Source: Clostridiales bacterium (GTDB lineage: Bacteria; Bacillota; Clostridia; Oscillospirales; Acutalibacteraceae). From it: a stretch of DNA of 64,000 nt. Shown here piece after piece: positions 48,758-57,663 of the stretch. Made by a program: the position numbers and the translations under genes. The stretch covers positions 62,001 through 126,000 of the forward strand of contig JAGZMM010000005.1 in the NCBI GenBank assembly GCA_018364155.1, given 5' to 3'. The notes beneath the pieces are model-generated. The model had not been told where the DNA came from and searched no databases. It worked only from the letters and a program-made list of their open reading frames with translations. Position 1 is the first letter of the stretch, and each line of letters starts with the position of its first letter.

Positions 48758-49960
48758 ATGGCAAAGGCAAAGTTCGAAAGAAGCAAGCCCCATGTAAACA
48801 TCGGTACCATCGGCCACGTTGACCATGGTAAGACCACTCTTACTGCGGCGATCACCAAGGTTCTCAACCTCGAGGGCGATGCGGATTTCGTCGATTACGC
48901 CAACATCGATAAGGCGCCGGAAGAGAGAGAGCGTGGTATCACCATCAACACCGCTCACGTTGAGTACCAGACCGACAAGCGTCACTATGCGCACGTTGAC
49001 TGCCCCGGCCATGCTGACTATGTTAAGAACATGATCACCGGTGCTGCTCAGATGGACGGCGCGATCCTGGTCGTGTCCGCTGCGGACGGCCCGATGCCTC
49101 AGACCCGTGAGCACATCCTGCTTTCCCGTCAGGTGGGCGTTCCCTACATCGTTGTGTTCATGAACAAGGTCGATCAGGTTGACGATCCTGAGCTCCTCGA
49201 GCTTGTCGAGATGGAAATTCGCGACATCCTCAACGAATACGAGTTCCCGGGCGACGACACCCCGATCATCAAGGGTTCTGCTCTGGTGGCTCTGGAGTCT
49301 ACCTCCAAGGATCCCAACGCTCCCGAATACAAGTGCATTCATGAGCTGATGGATGCGGTCGACGAGTACATTCCGACTCCGGAGCGCAAGGCCGACCTGC
49401 CCTTCCTGATGCCGGTTGAGGACGTCTTCACCATCACTGGCCGCGGCACCGTTGCCACCGGCAGAGTGGAGAGAGGTCAGCTCAAGCTCCAGGAAGAAGT
49501 CGAAATCGTCGGTCTGGCTGACGAGAGCCGCAAGACGGTTGTTACCGGTATCGAAATGTTCCGCAAGCTCCTCGACTATGCCGAGGCTGGCGACAACATT
49601 GGTGCTCTGCTGCGCGGTATCCAGAGAAATGAAATCGAGCGCGGTCAGGTTCTGGCGAAGCCCGGTTCCATCCATCCGCATACCAAGTTCAAGGGCCAGG
49701 TTTACGTCCTGACTAAGGATGAAGGCGGCCGTCATACCCCCTTCTTCAACAACTATCGTCCCCAGTTCTATTTCCGTACCACTGACGTGACCGGTGTCAT
49801 CTCCCTGCCCGAGGGCGTTGAGATGTGCATGCCTGGCGACAACGTGGATATGGACGTGGAACTGATCACCCCCATCGCCATCGAGGAAGGTCTGCGCTTC
49901 GCTATCCGTGAAGGCGGCCGTACCGTTGGTTCCGGCGTTGTTACCGCCATCAACGAATAA
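48758..49960 (+). CDS. tuf: elongation factor Tu
   Basis: EF-Tu, 400 residues, delivers aminoacyl-tRNA to the ribosome. Motifs: GHVDHGKTTLTAAI (P-loop), DCPGHADY, NKVD, and the domain 2-3 sequences GRGTVATGRVERG and TDVTGVISLPEGVEMCMPGDN. Start ATG at 48758 behind AAAGGAGG. Codon use is highly biased, as expected for an abundant protein. A clear terminator follows. Confidence 0.99.
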   Translation: MAKAKFERSKPHVNIGTIGHVDHGKTTLTAAITKVLNLEGDADFVDYANIDKAPEERERGITINTAHVEYQTDKRHYAHVDCPGHADYVKNMITGAAQMDGAILVVSAADGPMPQTREHILLSRQVGVPYIVVFMNKVDQVDDPELLELVEMEIRDILNEYEFPGDDTPIIKGSALVALESTSKDPNAPEYKCIHELMDAVDEYIPTPERKADLPFLMPVEDVFTITGRGTVATGRVERGQLKLQEEVEIVGLADESRKTVVTGIEMFRKLLDYAEAGDNIGALLRGIQRNEIERGQVLAKPGSIHPHTKFKGQVYVLTKDEGGRHTPFFNNYRPQFYFRTTDVTGVISLPEGVEMCMPGDNVDMDVELITPIAIEEGLRFAIREGGRTVGSGVVTAINE

Positions 49961-49974
49961 GTTTCGTTTTGGGA

Positions 49975-50005
49975 GGAGCTGTCTCATTGGAGACAGCTCC
50001 TTTTT
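49975..50005 (+). terminator. terminator of tuf
   Basis: GGAGCTGTCTC pairs perfectly with GAGACAGCTCC (ATTG loop), then TTTTT. Confidence 0.95.
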
Positions 50006-50289
50006 CTATGCTGGAAGAAAAGCCTGCCGATTTGGTTTGTAGATAGACGCCTGGCAGCGTCAGGCCGTGCATGCGAAGAGCCGCCGGCAGGCGAACAAGA
50101 CGGCAGCAACCCAATCGGTCAAGTACGTTTCATTCAGATGCATGGCATTGCGGACGCAGAAGTGAGGAAATCCATGGAAAGATAATCCTTAGGAGTCCAG
50201 AACAGTGCGATTCGGAATTGGGCCTGACTGGAAAGCACAGAAAAGTGGCACTTCGAAAGAACTCGGTCGAAAAAGGACGAGCCAGGTTC
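50006..50289. other. intergenic region with competing inverted repeats, no gene
   Basis: No coding capacity with support. Near its left end, CTGCCG (50024-50029) can pair with CGGCAG at 50085-50090 (extended to an 8-bp stem) or with CGGCAG at 50101-50106, and CCGATTTGG can pair with CCAATCGG at 50111-50118. This could be a small structured RNA. Nothing was recognised in the right half. Confidence 0.4.
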
Positions 50290-50318
50290 TTGACAGGCGT
50301 GTGCACGGGTGCTATCAT
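50290..50318 (+). promoter_or_regulatory. promoter of the FMN riboswitch-ribU unit
   Basis: TTGACA (50290-50295), 17 bases, TATCAT (50313-50318), about 20 bases before the riboswitch. Confidence 0.85.
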
Positions 50319-50337
50319 AATAGACAACAAAAGAAGC

Positions 50338-50478
50338 TGTCTTCGGGGCGGGGTGTGATTCCCCACCGGCGGTAATGCGGCAAGGTTGCCGACAAGCCCG
50401 CGAGCGGCGCCGTTTACGGCGCGGTTGACTCCGGTTGGATTCCGGGGCCGACGGTATAGTCCGGATGGAAGAAGCGGC
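50338..50478 (+). ncRNA. FMN riboswitch (RFN element)
   Basis: Contains the conserved RFN blocks in order: TTCGGGGCGGGGTG, GATTCCCCACCGGCGG, AGCCCGCGAGCG, and GATTCCGGGGCCGACGGT, closing with GGATGGAAGAAG. It is followed by a terminator hairpin and a riboflavin transporter gene, so FMN binding should switch off riboflavin uptake. Confidence 0.95.
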
Positions 50479-50506
50479 GCTTTCTTGGCAGTAAAGCGTC
50501 TTTGCG

Positions 50507-50535
50507 CCCCGCGGAACATTTCCGCGGGGTTTTTG
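50507..50535 (+). terminator. terminator of the FMN riboswitch expression platform
   Basis: CCCCGCGGAA (50507-50516) pairs with TTCCGCGGGG (50520-50529), followed by TTTTT. Confidence 0.9.
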
Positions 50536-50590
50536 CTTTCCAATCAATCTCAGGCAAGACGGCTCCTTCTAACGTAAGGAGTGGTAACAA

Positions 50591-51157
50591 ATGCAAACGA
50601 CAACCAAATCCAATGTGACCAAGATTTCCGTGATGGCCATGCTCTGCGCTTTGTCGGTGGTGCTGGTCCTGCTCATCCGTTTCCCGCTGTTTCCCGGCGC
50701 GCCGTACCTGGTGTACGACATGGCGGATGTCCCGGTGCTTATCGGCACGATTATTTATGGGCCGGTAGCGGGCCTGTGCATCCTGCTGGTGGTCAGCATC
50801 ATTCAAGCGTTCTTATTGAGCCCCGACGGCTGGGTAGGTTTGGTGATGCATGTGTGTGCATCCGGGGCGTTGGTGTTGGTGGCAGGTTTGTTTTATAAGT
50901 TGAAACCCAAGACTGGCTGGCTAGCCGTGGGCCTGCTTCTCGGTTCTTTAGGCATGACGGCGCTGATGGTGCCGCTCAACTTGATTTTCACCGTGCATTT
51001 CTATGGGAACCCGTATGAGGTGGTCCGGGATGCGCTGCTTCCCTTTATCATTCCCTTTAATCTGATTAAGTCTCTTGTAAATTCGGCCATCGCCTTTGTC
51101 ATCACTCTGCCTCTGGCCGGGTACATCCGCCGGCTGCGCACGGCAAACGTGCAATAG
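50591..51157 (+). CDS. riboflavin transporter RibU (ECF S component)
   Basis: A 188-residue integral membrane protein with about six helices. The N-terminal KISVMAMLCALSVVLVLLIRFPLFP and the following YDMADVPVLIGTIIYGPVAG are typical of ECF substrate-binding subunits of the RibU type. The FMN riboswitch directly upstream confirms a riboflavin role. The shared energising unit (EcfA/EcfA'/EcfT) is encoded elsewhere. Start ATG at 50591 behind TAAGGAGTGG. Confidence 0.92.
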   Translation: MQTTTKSNVTKISVMAMLCALSVVLVLLIRFPLFPGAPYLVYDMADVPVLIGTIIYGPVAGLCILLVVSIIQAFLLSPDGWVGLVMHVCASGALVLVAGLFYKLKPKTGWLAVGLLLGSLGMTALMVPLNLIFTVHFYGNPYEVVRDALLPFIIPFNLIKSLVNSAIAFVITLPLAGYIRRLRTANVQ

Positions 51158-51175
51158 GCTCTTTTCCCGAGGGCA

Positions 51176-51204
51176 TTGACAGGGGAGAAAAACTGTGCTA
51201 TACT
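51176..51204 (+). promoter_or_regulatory. promoter of the SAM riboswitch-metK unit
   Basis: TTGACA (51176-51181), 17 bases, TATACT (51199-51204), just before the riboswitch. Confidence 0.85.
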
Positions 51205-51223
51205 GTCGAAACAATTGAACACA

Positions 51224-51328
51224 ACTTATCAAGAGCGGCTGAGGGAACAGGCCCGGTGAAGCCCGGCAACCTCCGTATGAAAGCGGGAAGGTGCCAAATC
51301 CTGCGGTTATAAACCGAAAGATGAGGAA
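51224..51328 (+). ncRNA. SAM-I riboswitch (S box)
   Basis: S-box landmarks are present: CTTATCAAGAGCGGCTGAGGG, GGCCCGGTGAAGCCCGGCAACC, AAGGTGCCAAATCCTGC and GAAAGATGAGG. A terminator follows and then metK, so S-adenosylmethionine should shut down its own synthesis. Confidence 0.96.
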
Positions 51329-51330
51329 AT

Positions 51331-51363
51331 GCGTCCGCTGGTTTATGGCGGACGCTTTTTTTG
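51331..51363 (+). terminator. terminator of the SAM-I riboswitch expression platform
   Basis: GCGTCCGC (51331-51338) pairs with GCGGACGC (51348-51355), followed by TTTTTTTG. Confidence 0.92.
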
Positions 51364-51460
51364 TTGTCAGAAAAACGACGGTTTTTCGTAAGAAAGCTGG
51401 AAGGCGAATGCGGTAGACTAAATGCGGTTTACCAAGGAAACACATGTGGGAGGTACAGCA

Positions 51461-52648
51461 ATGAGCAGAAAATTATTTACGTCCGAATCGGTGACCGAGG
51501 GGCATCCAGATAAGCTTTGCGACCAGATTTCGGACGCCATCTTGGACGCCATGCTCGCGCAGGACCCTATGGCGCGCGTGGCATGCGAAACGTCGGCGGT
51601 AACCGGAATGGTGTTGGTGTACGGGGAAATCTCCACCAACTGTTACGTGGATATCCCGAAGCTGGTGCGTGAGGTGGTCAATGAAACCGGATACCAAAGC
51701 AGTGATTGTGGTTTTGACGGCAATACCTGCGCGGTGCTCACTGCTATCGACGAACAGTCGGGCGATATCGCCCAGGGGGTAAATGCCGCCATCGAAGTGC
51801 GCGAGGAGGGACAGACCGGGGATGACGACCGCATCGGCGCAGGGGACCAGGGTATGATGTTCGGCTATGCCTGCGACGAAACCAAGGAGCTGATGCCCCT
51901 TCCTATTTCTCTGGCCCACCGGCTTGCCAAACGGCTTTCCGATGTGCGCCGTGACGGGACCCTCACTTACCTGCGCCCCGACGGCAAGACCCAGGTCACC
52001 GTCGAATACGAGGACGACCGCCCGGTTCGGGTGGATACGGTGGTGGTTTCCGCCCAGCATGACCCGGATGTGACCCTGGAGCAGATCCGCAAAGACATTG
52101 TCGCCAATGTGATTGAACCGGTTCTGCCCAAGGAGCTTTTGGATGAGAATACCCGGTATTTCATCAACCCCACTGGCCGCTTTGTCACCGGTGGACCTAA
52201 CGGAGACGCGGGTCTCACCGGACGCAAAATCATTGTGGATACCTATGGCGGATACGCCCGCCACGGCGGCGGCGCCTTCTCTGGGAAGGACCCTACCAAA
52301 GTGGACCGTTCGGCTGCATATGCGGCCCGCTGGGTAGCCAAGAACATCGTAGCCGCCGGGCTCGCGAAAAAGTGCGAAATCCAGCTGGCTTACGCCATTG
52401 GTGTGGCTTCTCCGGTGTCCATTCTGGTGGATACCTTTGGCACGGGTGTAGTGTCCGACGAACGGCTCGAGCAGGCGGTGGAACAGGTATTTGACTTGCG
52501 CCCGGCTGCCATCATCCGGGATTTGGACCTGCGCCGTCCCATCTACCGCAAGCTGGCCGCCTTCGGCCATATGGGCCGGGAGGACCTGGACGTGCGCTGG
52601 GAACATACCGATCGGGTGGATGCGTTGAAAGCGGCCCTCCTACGGTAA
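51461..52648 (+). CDS. metK: S-adenosylmethionine synthetase
   Basis: MetK, 395 residues, makes S-adenosylmethionine from methionine and ATP. Motifs: FTSESVTEGHPDKLCDQISD, GAGDQGMMFGYA and the P-loop-like GGGAFSGKDPTKVDRS. I chose ATG at 51461 because it gives the normal start MSRKLFTSES and has GTGGGAGG before it; an in-frame ATG 39 bases upstream is rejected. It is controlled by the SAM-I riboswitch. Confidence 0.98.
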   Translation: MSRKLFTSESVTEGHPDKLCDQISDAILDAMLAQDPMARVACETSAVTGMVLVYGEISTNCYVDIPKLVREVVNETGYQSSDCGFDGNTCAVLTAIDEQSGDIAQGVNAAIEVREEGQTGDDDRIGAGDQGMMFGYACDETKELMPLPISLAHRLAKRLSDVRRDGTLTYLRPDGKTQVTVEYEDDRPVRVDTVVVSAQHDPDVTLEQIRKDIVANVIEPVLPKELLDENTRYFINPTGRFVTGGPNGDAGLTGRKIIVDTYGGYARHGGGAFSGKDPTKVDRSAAYAARWVAKNIVAAGLAKKCEIQLAYAIGVASPVSILVDTFGTGVVSDERLEQAVEQVFDLRPAAIIRDLDLRRPIYRKLAAFGHMGREDLDVRWEHTDRVDALKAALLR

Positions 52649-52666
52649 TCGTCACGGGAAGACGGA

Positions 52667-52695
52667 TTGACAGAAAAGCTCGTCGGCTTTATAAT
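52667..52695 (+). promoter_or_regulatory. consensus promoter directly before a terminator
   Basis: TTGACA (52667-52672), 17 bases, TATAAT (52690-52695). The expected start near 52702 falls inside the first arm of the terminator at 52698-52737. It probably serves the 52.9-kb operon by read-through. Confidence 0.8.
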
Positions 52696-52697
52696 AA

Positions 52698-52737
52698 GAA
52701 ACAGGGAAAACCATCGTTGTTTTCCCTGTTTCTTTTT
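52698..52737 (+). terminator. terminator after metK
   Basis: A 14-bp perfect stem (52698-52711 with 52719-52732), CATCGTT loop, T-run TCTTTTT. Confidence 0.92.
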
Positions 52738-52944
52738 GATTAGCAGAAAACGGATCCCGCAGAGCCGTCTACGGAAGAGGCCGGAGTGGAAAGAGCGGCC
52801 AGTGAAGCTCCCCCGCTAGAGGGCGGGGATCTCGAAAAAATACGAAAGAACCATCTCGAATCTTGCGAAAAGAAAGGATTTCTTGAGACGACACAGAGTT
52901 TTGAATGACGAAAAGGAAAAAGTGCGAAGGGGGTCGAAAACGGG

Positions 52945-53388
52945 ATGAAACAGGCAAAGAGGTGGCTGCCGACGGTACTGCTGATCTTCTTGCTGCTGGT
53001 GGTGCTGATCGCGGTGGTGACCGTTCTAGGAATCGGTGTTTTTCATTTGCTGGGCTATACCTATACCAGCTTTCCCTCCGTGCTTTTGTATTTCGGCTGC
53101 TTTGTGCTCCTCGGCCTGCCTATTTCCGTGTTCATTCAGGCATTGGTACGCACACTCTGGCGAATGGGTCTGATTCGTACTTTTCTGGTTAAATGCCTGT
53201 GGTTCGGTGTTCTGGACGTGCTGACCAGCATGCTGCTTCTGGAAGTGCTGGACTTGTTTATCGGCGGCATTGCCGTAAAGGAGGCCACAATTTTCCTGTT
53301 TGCCCTATTGTTCTGTGTCATCCAGCTGATAGCACAGCACTGGGGCAAGCCGGGTCCGGATAAAACACAGGGAGGGACCAGCCGATGA
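52945..53388 (+). CDS. small membrane protein, possibly YrvL-like
   Basis: A 147-residue protein with four hydrophobic helices (about residues 8-33, 45-68, 80-103 and 112-132) and a polar tail. FHLLGYTYTSFPSVLLYFG and the four-helix layout resemble YrvL, a Bacillus membrane protein linked to an alternative sigma factor, but I cannot confirm the family. The stop overlaps miaA by 4 bases (ATGA), so it is expressed with miaA. The start ATG at 52945 has AAGGGGG at a long distance (11 bases). Confidence 0.7.
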   Translation: MKQAKRWLPTVLLIFLLLVVLIAVVTVLGIGVFHLLGYTYTSFPSVLLYFGCFVLLGLPISVFIQALVRTLWRMGLIRTFLVKCLWFGVLDVLTSMLLLEVLDLFIGGIAVKEATIFLFALLFCVIQLIAQHWGKPGPDKTQGGTSR

Positions 53389-54347
53389 AGGGAAAAATCC
53401 TGGTGGCAGGGGTGGTAGGCCCCACCGCATCCGGCAAAACCCGGCTGGGAGTCGCTTTGGCCAAGCGGCTGGGCGGAGAAGTGATCTCGGCCGATTCCAT
53501 GCAGGTTTATAAGGGAATGACAGTGGGGACGGCCAAGCCCACAAAAGAAGAGATGGAGGGAGTTCCCCATCATCTGCTGGACTTTCTTGACCCCGGCGAG
53601 GCATTCTCGGTGGCGGCCTGGTGTGACCTGGCCCGGGAGAAGGTCGCAGAGATTACCGGGCGGGGAAAGCTGCCCATTCTGGTAGGAGGCACCGGGCTTT
53701 ATGTCTCCTCTCTCCTCAACCATATCCAGTTCGCTCCGCTGCAAAGCGACCCAGCCCTTCGCGAAGAGCTGCAAAAGCGGGCCGAAAAAGAGGGCGGAGA
53801 AGGGCTTCTGGAGGAACTGCGCCGCTTTGACCCATCTTCTGCGGCTGCTTTGCATCCCAACAACCTGGGTAGAATTATCCGGGCCATCGAGGTATACCGG
53901 TTGACGGGAGTCCCCATGTCCCGTCAACAGCAGGAGGCCAGAGCAAAGCCGTCTCCCTATTATCCGGCGGTAGTGGGCCTGGCTTTCCGGGATCGGGCTG
54001 TGCTCTACGAACGAATCGACCGCCGGGTGGACGAGATGTTGGAAAACGGACTGTGCGAAGAAGCCCAAGGGGTATACCAAAACGGCGGCAAAACGGCGCT
54101 GCAGGCCATCGGCTATAAGGAGCTGTTTCCCTATTTTGAAGGGGAATGTTCGCTCGCTCAGGCAGTGGACAAGCTGAAGATGGAAACCAGGCGGTATGCC
54201 AAGCGGCAGATGACTTGGTTTAAGCGGGAGCAATGGGTACACTGGCTGTATTTGGATGATGAGAGGAATTTTCAGGCAATTGCCGATGAGGCGGTAAAAT
54301 GGGTGGAAATGCAGGGCCTGCTATGCTATAATAAACGACAAGTATAA
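53385..54347 (+). CDS. miaA: tRNA dimethylallyltransferase MiaA
   Basis: MiaA, 320 residues, adds a dimethylallyl group to A37 of tRNAs reading U-starting codons. Motifs: P-loop GPTASGKT near residue 11, EVISADSMQVYKGMTVGTAKPT, HLLDFLDP, GGTGLYVSSLL, and the C-terminal RRYAKRQMTWFKRE. Coupled to the upstream gene by overlap. Normal length. No hfq gene follows. Confidence 0.97.
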   Translation: MKGKILVAGVVGPTASGKTRLGVALAKRLGGEVISADSMQVYKGMTVGTAKPTKEEMEGVPHHLLDFLDPGEAFSVAAWCDLAREKVAEITGRGKLPILVGGTGLYVSSLLNHIQFAPLQSDPALREELQKRAEKEGGEGLLEELRRFDPSSAAALHPNNLGRIIRAIEVYRLTGVPMSRQQQEARAKPSPYYPAVVGLAFRDRAVLYERIDRRVDEMLENGLCEEAQGVYQNGGKTALQAIGYKELFPYFEGECSLAQAVDKLKMETRRYAKRQMTWFKREQWVHWLYLDDERNFQAIADEAVKWVEMQGLLCYNKRQV

Positions 54348-54397
54348 CAAAACGGGACAGCCCCAAACGAAGGGGAAAGGAGGCGGGCTTTCGCAGA

Positions 54398-55615
54398 ATG
54401 GGAAAGGTGATACCGAAGATTTTGCTGGGCCTTGCCGCCCTGCTTTTGTGCGTGTACATCGTCTTTCAGATTTACAGCGCCAACAGCTCGAAGGTCGGGG
54501 TGGAGACTGCCCTCTCCATGGAGATGGAGGACACCATTACGGTGGAAGGCCTTGCTTTAAGAGAAGAAACGGTGCTTTCCTTCACGGGTTCCGGGGAAAT
54601 TTCCTACGCAGTGGAGGACGGGGGACACGTCCCGGTGGACGGGACGGTGGCCTATGTCTATAACAGCGCCCAGGAGGCCCATGCCCGGTCCACTGCCGAA
54701 CGGCTTGAGCGGGAAATTGAGGAGCTCAAGGACATTCAGAATTCCACCGGCAAAGGCGTCATCACGGTGGAGAACATTGATAAGCAGATTAAGGAACGGT
54801 TGCTTTCCGTCATCGGTCAAGCAGACAGCGGGCAGTATTCCGCCCTAGAGGAATCCAAGGAACAGCTTCTGAACCTGTTAAACCGCCGCCAGCTGATTAC
54901 CGGAAAGGTGGAAAATTTCAATGAGCGCATTTCCAACCTGACGGCGCAGCTCGACTCGCTTTCTTCCAAGTTTTCCGGAGAGGCCCAGACGATCACCACG
55001 ACCCAGGCGGGCTTTTTCTTTTCAGAAGTGGACGGCTATGAAAACCTGACCGATCTGTCCACCCTTACCTCTATGACGACAGAAGAGATCGGAAACCTGA
55101 TTGCCACGCAGCGTTCTGCCGGGAGTGGAAATGCCATCGGAAAGGTGGCAGAGGATTCCGACTGGTACTATCTCTGCCTTCTGCCCGAGGAACGGGTTCA
55201 GACTTTGACGGCCGGAACCACTTTGGTGATGCAGGTGCCGAGCCTTACCACCACGGAGATCCCCGTCACGGTGCTGTCCATCAGCTCCGCGCAAAACGGC
55301 CAGGCGGCGGTGGTGCTGCGGGCCAACACGATTTCCGAAGACCTGTCCACCTTCCGAAAGCAGCCAGTTACGCTGCGCTTTCAAACCATTTCCGGCCTGC
55401 GGGTGGACACCAATGCCGTGCACTTTGTGGACGGGAAGATGGGGGTCTATATCCTGGAGGGCATCACCGCTCATTTTGTTACCATCGAGCCGGTTTATAC
55501 GGCGGATACCTATATGATCGTACGTTCCGACGGGGGCGCCGGAACGCTGGAGCTTTACGATGAGATCATTGTTTCGGGAAAGGAGCTAGCCGATGGAAAG
55601 GTTGTCCAACGATGA
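54398..55615 (+). CDS. HlyD-like periplasmic adaptor/efflux-type membrane protein
   Basis: A 405-residue protein with one N-terminal membrane helix (about 8-27), a biotinyl-lipoyl-like segment (VEDGGHVPVDGTVAYVYN), a coiled-coil region (about 95-200, AERLEREIEELKDIQNSTGK and ESKEQLLNLLNRRQ), then beta-rich adaptor domains. It resembles HlyD-family adaptor proteins found in the same place in related clostridia, before yggS-sepF. No transporter is encoded beside it, so it may serve cell division or envelope assembly. It overlaps yggS by 23 bases. Confidence 0.75.
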   Translation: MGKVIPKILLGLAALLLCVYIVFQIYSANSSKVGVETALSMEMEDTITVEGLALREETVLSFTGSGEISYAVEDGGHVPVDGTVAYVYNSAQEAHARSTAERLEREIEELKDIQNSTGKGVITVENIDKQIKERLLSVIGQADSGQYSALEESKEQLLNLLNRRQLITGKVENFNERISNLTAQLDSLSSKFSGEAQTITTTQAGFFFSEVDGYENLTDLSTLTSMTTEEIGNLIATQRSAGSGNAIGKVAEDSDWYYLCLLPEERVQTLTAGTTLVMQVPSLTTTEIPVTVLSISSAQNGQAAVVLRANTISEDLSTFRKQPVTLRFQTISGLRVDTNAVHFVDGKMGVYILEGITAHFVTIEPVYTADTYMIVRSDGGAGTLELYDEIIVSGKELADGKVVQR

Positions 55616-56330
55616 ACGGGAAGTAGTCTTTCGCCGGGTGGAGGAAAACATCCGGGTACTAAAAGAAAAGGTGGGCGAGGCGGCGGTCAAGTCGGGCCGC
55701 GCACCGGAGGATATTACCATTCTTGCCGTGACCAAGACGGTGCCGGTGGAGATCATCAACCACGCTATCCACTGCGGCATGACCCATATCGGGGAAAACC
55801 GGGTGCAGGAATTTTTGGAAAAGTACGAGCAGTTGGATCTGTCCAACTGCAAAGCCCAGATCATCGGCACTCTGCAAACCAACAAGGTACGCAAGGTCAT
55901 CGGCCTGGTGGAGATGATCCAGTCGGTGGACAGCGCTCACCTGGCCCAGGAAATCAACCGGGTAAGCGTGCAAAAGGACGTGGTGACCGACTGCTTGGTG
56001 GAGGTAAACATCGGGCGGGAGGAAAACAAAGGCGGCGTTATGCCAGAGGCGTTGGATGAGCTATTGGGAAAAATCGGCGAAATGCAGGCGGTGCGGGTGC
56101 GCGGCCTGATGGCGATTCCGCCGATTTGTGAAACCGCCAAGGAAGTACGCCAATATTTTTCGCAGATGACCCAACTGTTCCTTGACAGAAAGAGCAAAAC
56201 ATCCGATAATATTTCCATGGACTTTTTGTCCATGGGCATGTCGGCGGATTATGAGGAAGCGATCCTGGAGGGCGCTAACTACATCCGGCCGGGAACGGCT
56301 CTTTTTGGACATCGAACGTATTCAAAATAA
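55593..56330 (+). CDS. YggS family pyridoxal phosphate homeostasis protein
   Basis: A 245-residue PLP-binding protein (PLPBP/YggS family) that keeps free PLP at safe levels. Features: ILAVTKTVPVEIINHAI with the PLP lysine in AVTK, HIGENRVQEFLEKYE, IGTLQTNKVRKVIG, and the C-terminal SMGMSADYEEAILEGANYIRPGTALFG. It has no known catalytic reaction. Encoded before sepF, as in many Firmicutes. The start ATG at 55593 overlaps the previous gene; a second ATG lies 21 bases on. Confidence 0.93.
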   Translation: MERLSNDEREVVFRRVEENIRVLKEKVGEAAVKSGRAPEDITILAVTKTVPVEIINHAIHCGMTHIGENRVQEFLEKYEQLDLSNCKAQIIGTLQTNKVRKVIGLVEMIQSVDSAHLAQEINRVSVQKDVVTDCLVEVNIGREENKGGVMPEALDELLGKIGEMQAVRVRGLMAIPPICETAKEVRQYFSQMTQLFLDRKSKTSDNISMDFLSMGMSADYEEAILEGANYIRPGTALFGHRTYSK

Positions 56331-56365
56331 CGATAGAACAAAGGAAACGACAGGAGGCAGACAGC

Positions 56366-56818
56366 ATGGGATTCATGGACAAGTTTCGCAATATTATGGG
56401 CGCGCCGGACGAGGAGTACGACGACGATTATGAGGATACCCCGGAGGACCTGGACGAGTTCGTCACCAAGCCCGAGGAACCCCACCGGGAAACGGTAACC
56501 GAAGCAAAGCGCGGCAACAAGGTGGTCAACATCCATGCCACTGCCCAGCTTCAGGTGGTGCTGGTTAAGCCCGAGCGGTTTGACGATGCTTCCTCCATTG
56601 CCGACCATCTCAATTCCAAGCGCACGGTGGTGCTCAACCTGGAAGCCACCAATAAGGAGGTCGCCCGCCGCCTGATCGACTTTTTGAGCGGCGTGGCCTA
56701 CGCCAACAACGGCCAGATCAAACGGGTGTCCACCAATACGTTTATCATCACGCCCTATAATGTGGGAATCATGGGCGACCTGCTCGACGAGCTGGAGAGC
56801 AACGGCGTCTATTTCTAA
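56366..56818 (+). CDS. sepF: cell division protein SepF
   Basis: SepF, 150 residues, polymerises into rings that anchor and bundle FtsZ at the septum. It has the N-terminal membrane-targeting amphipathic helix MGFMDKFRNIMG, an acidic linker (EEYDDDYEDTPEDLDEF), and the conserved core VVLVKPERFDDASSIADHL and VNL-type NLEATNKEVARRLIDFLSG. Standard size. Start ATG at 56366 behind AGGAGG. Encoded between yggS and ylmH, the classical order. Confidence 0.95.
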   Translation: MGFMDKFRNIMGAPDEEYDDDYEDTPEDLDEFVTKPEEPHRETVTEAKRGNKVVNIHATAQLQVVLVKPERFDDASSIADHLNSKRTVVLNLEATNKEVARRLIDFLSGVAYANNGQIKRVSTNTFIITPYNVGIMGDLLDELESNGVYF

Positions 56819-56845
56819 AGGCTGACAGCCTTTTGGAGGTTTCGT

Positions 56846-57607
56846 TTGCGGCGAACAGAGAACAACACAGATGAATTGCTTTTGGCCCGTATAACCGACG
56901 CGGCGCGGCTTTGTGCCAAACGGACAAAGCCGTGCTTCGTCGGCTTTCTGGACGAAAGGCAGGCGGCGGTCGCGTCGGCGGCGATGCGCCGGGAGCATGA
57001 GGTACAGGCCCACCTGTTCGGCGGCTATGAGGGCGCCTTGCGGGTGGTTCTTGGCATCTTTCCATGGGAAATTTACCCAGAGGAAGATTTCTTTCCCGTT
57101 GTCCCCATAACGGTGCGTTACCGCCCGAGGGATACCCTGACCCACCGGGATTTCCTAGGCACGCTGATGGCCCAGGGTATCCGGCGGGACTGCGTGGGGG
57201 ACATACTGGTAGGCGAAGGGCTGGCTGTTTTGTTTTTGCTCAAAGAGATCGTCCCCTTTGTTTTGAACCAGATGGAAAAGGTCGGGGGCGTGGGCGTGCA
57301 GCTCATCGAGGGTTTGCCCGACGGGCTCCCGCAAGGAAAGGGAACCAAGGAGCTCACCGATACGGTCGCTTCTCCGCGGCTCGATGCAGTGGTGGCGTCC
57401 GTGTGCCGGGTTTCCCGGGAGGAAGCCGCCCGGAGGATTGCGGCGGGGCTCGTTGCGGTCAATCATCTGCCGGTTACTGCGGTCAGTGGGACGGTGAAGG
57501 AAGGGGATACCCTTTCGGTTCGGGGAAGCGGCCGGTTTCGAGTCACCCAGGTGGGGCCACCTACCAAAAAGGGCCGGCTTCGTTTGAAGGCGGAGCAGTA
57601 TTTATAA
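56846..57607 (+). CDS. YlmH family RNA-binding protein (S4 domain)
   Basis: A 253-residue protein with an N-terminal YlmH domain (FLDERQAAVASAAMRR, FPWEIYPEEDFFPVVPITVRY) and a C-terminal S4 RNA-binding domain (about 185-245, LDAVVASVCRVSREEAARRI, VNHLPVTAVSGTVKEGD). YlmH proteins work in ribosome rescue/quality control, adding Ala tails in related systems, and are often encoded with divIVA. TTG start at 56846 behind TTGGAGG. Confidence 0.92.
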   Translation: MRRTENNTDELLLARITDAARLCAKRTKPCFVGFLDERQAAVASAAMRREHEVQAHLFGGYEGALRVVLGIFPWEIYPEEDFFPVVPITVRYRPRDTLTHRDFLGTLMAQGIRRDCVGDILVGEGLAVLFLLKEIVPFVLNQMEKVGGVGVQLIEGLPDGLPQGKGTKELTDTVASPRLDAVVASVCRVSREEAARRIAAGLVAVNHLPVTAVSGTVKEGDTLSVRGSGRFRVTQVGPPTKKGRLRLKAEQYL

Positions 57608-57663
57608 GAGGTTTTTCCGGCGCTATGCCGGATTTTGATCAGAAGGCAAGGGAGGAAGATACC

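Noticed and set aside
50130..50543. Minus-strand open frames over the FMN riboswitch region
   Set aside because: They run antisense through the riboswitch and its terminator and lack start signals.
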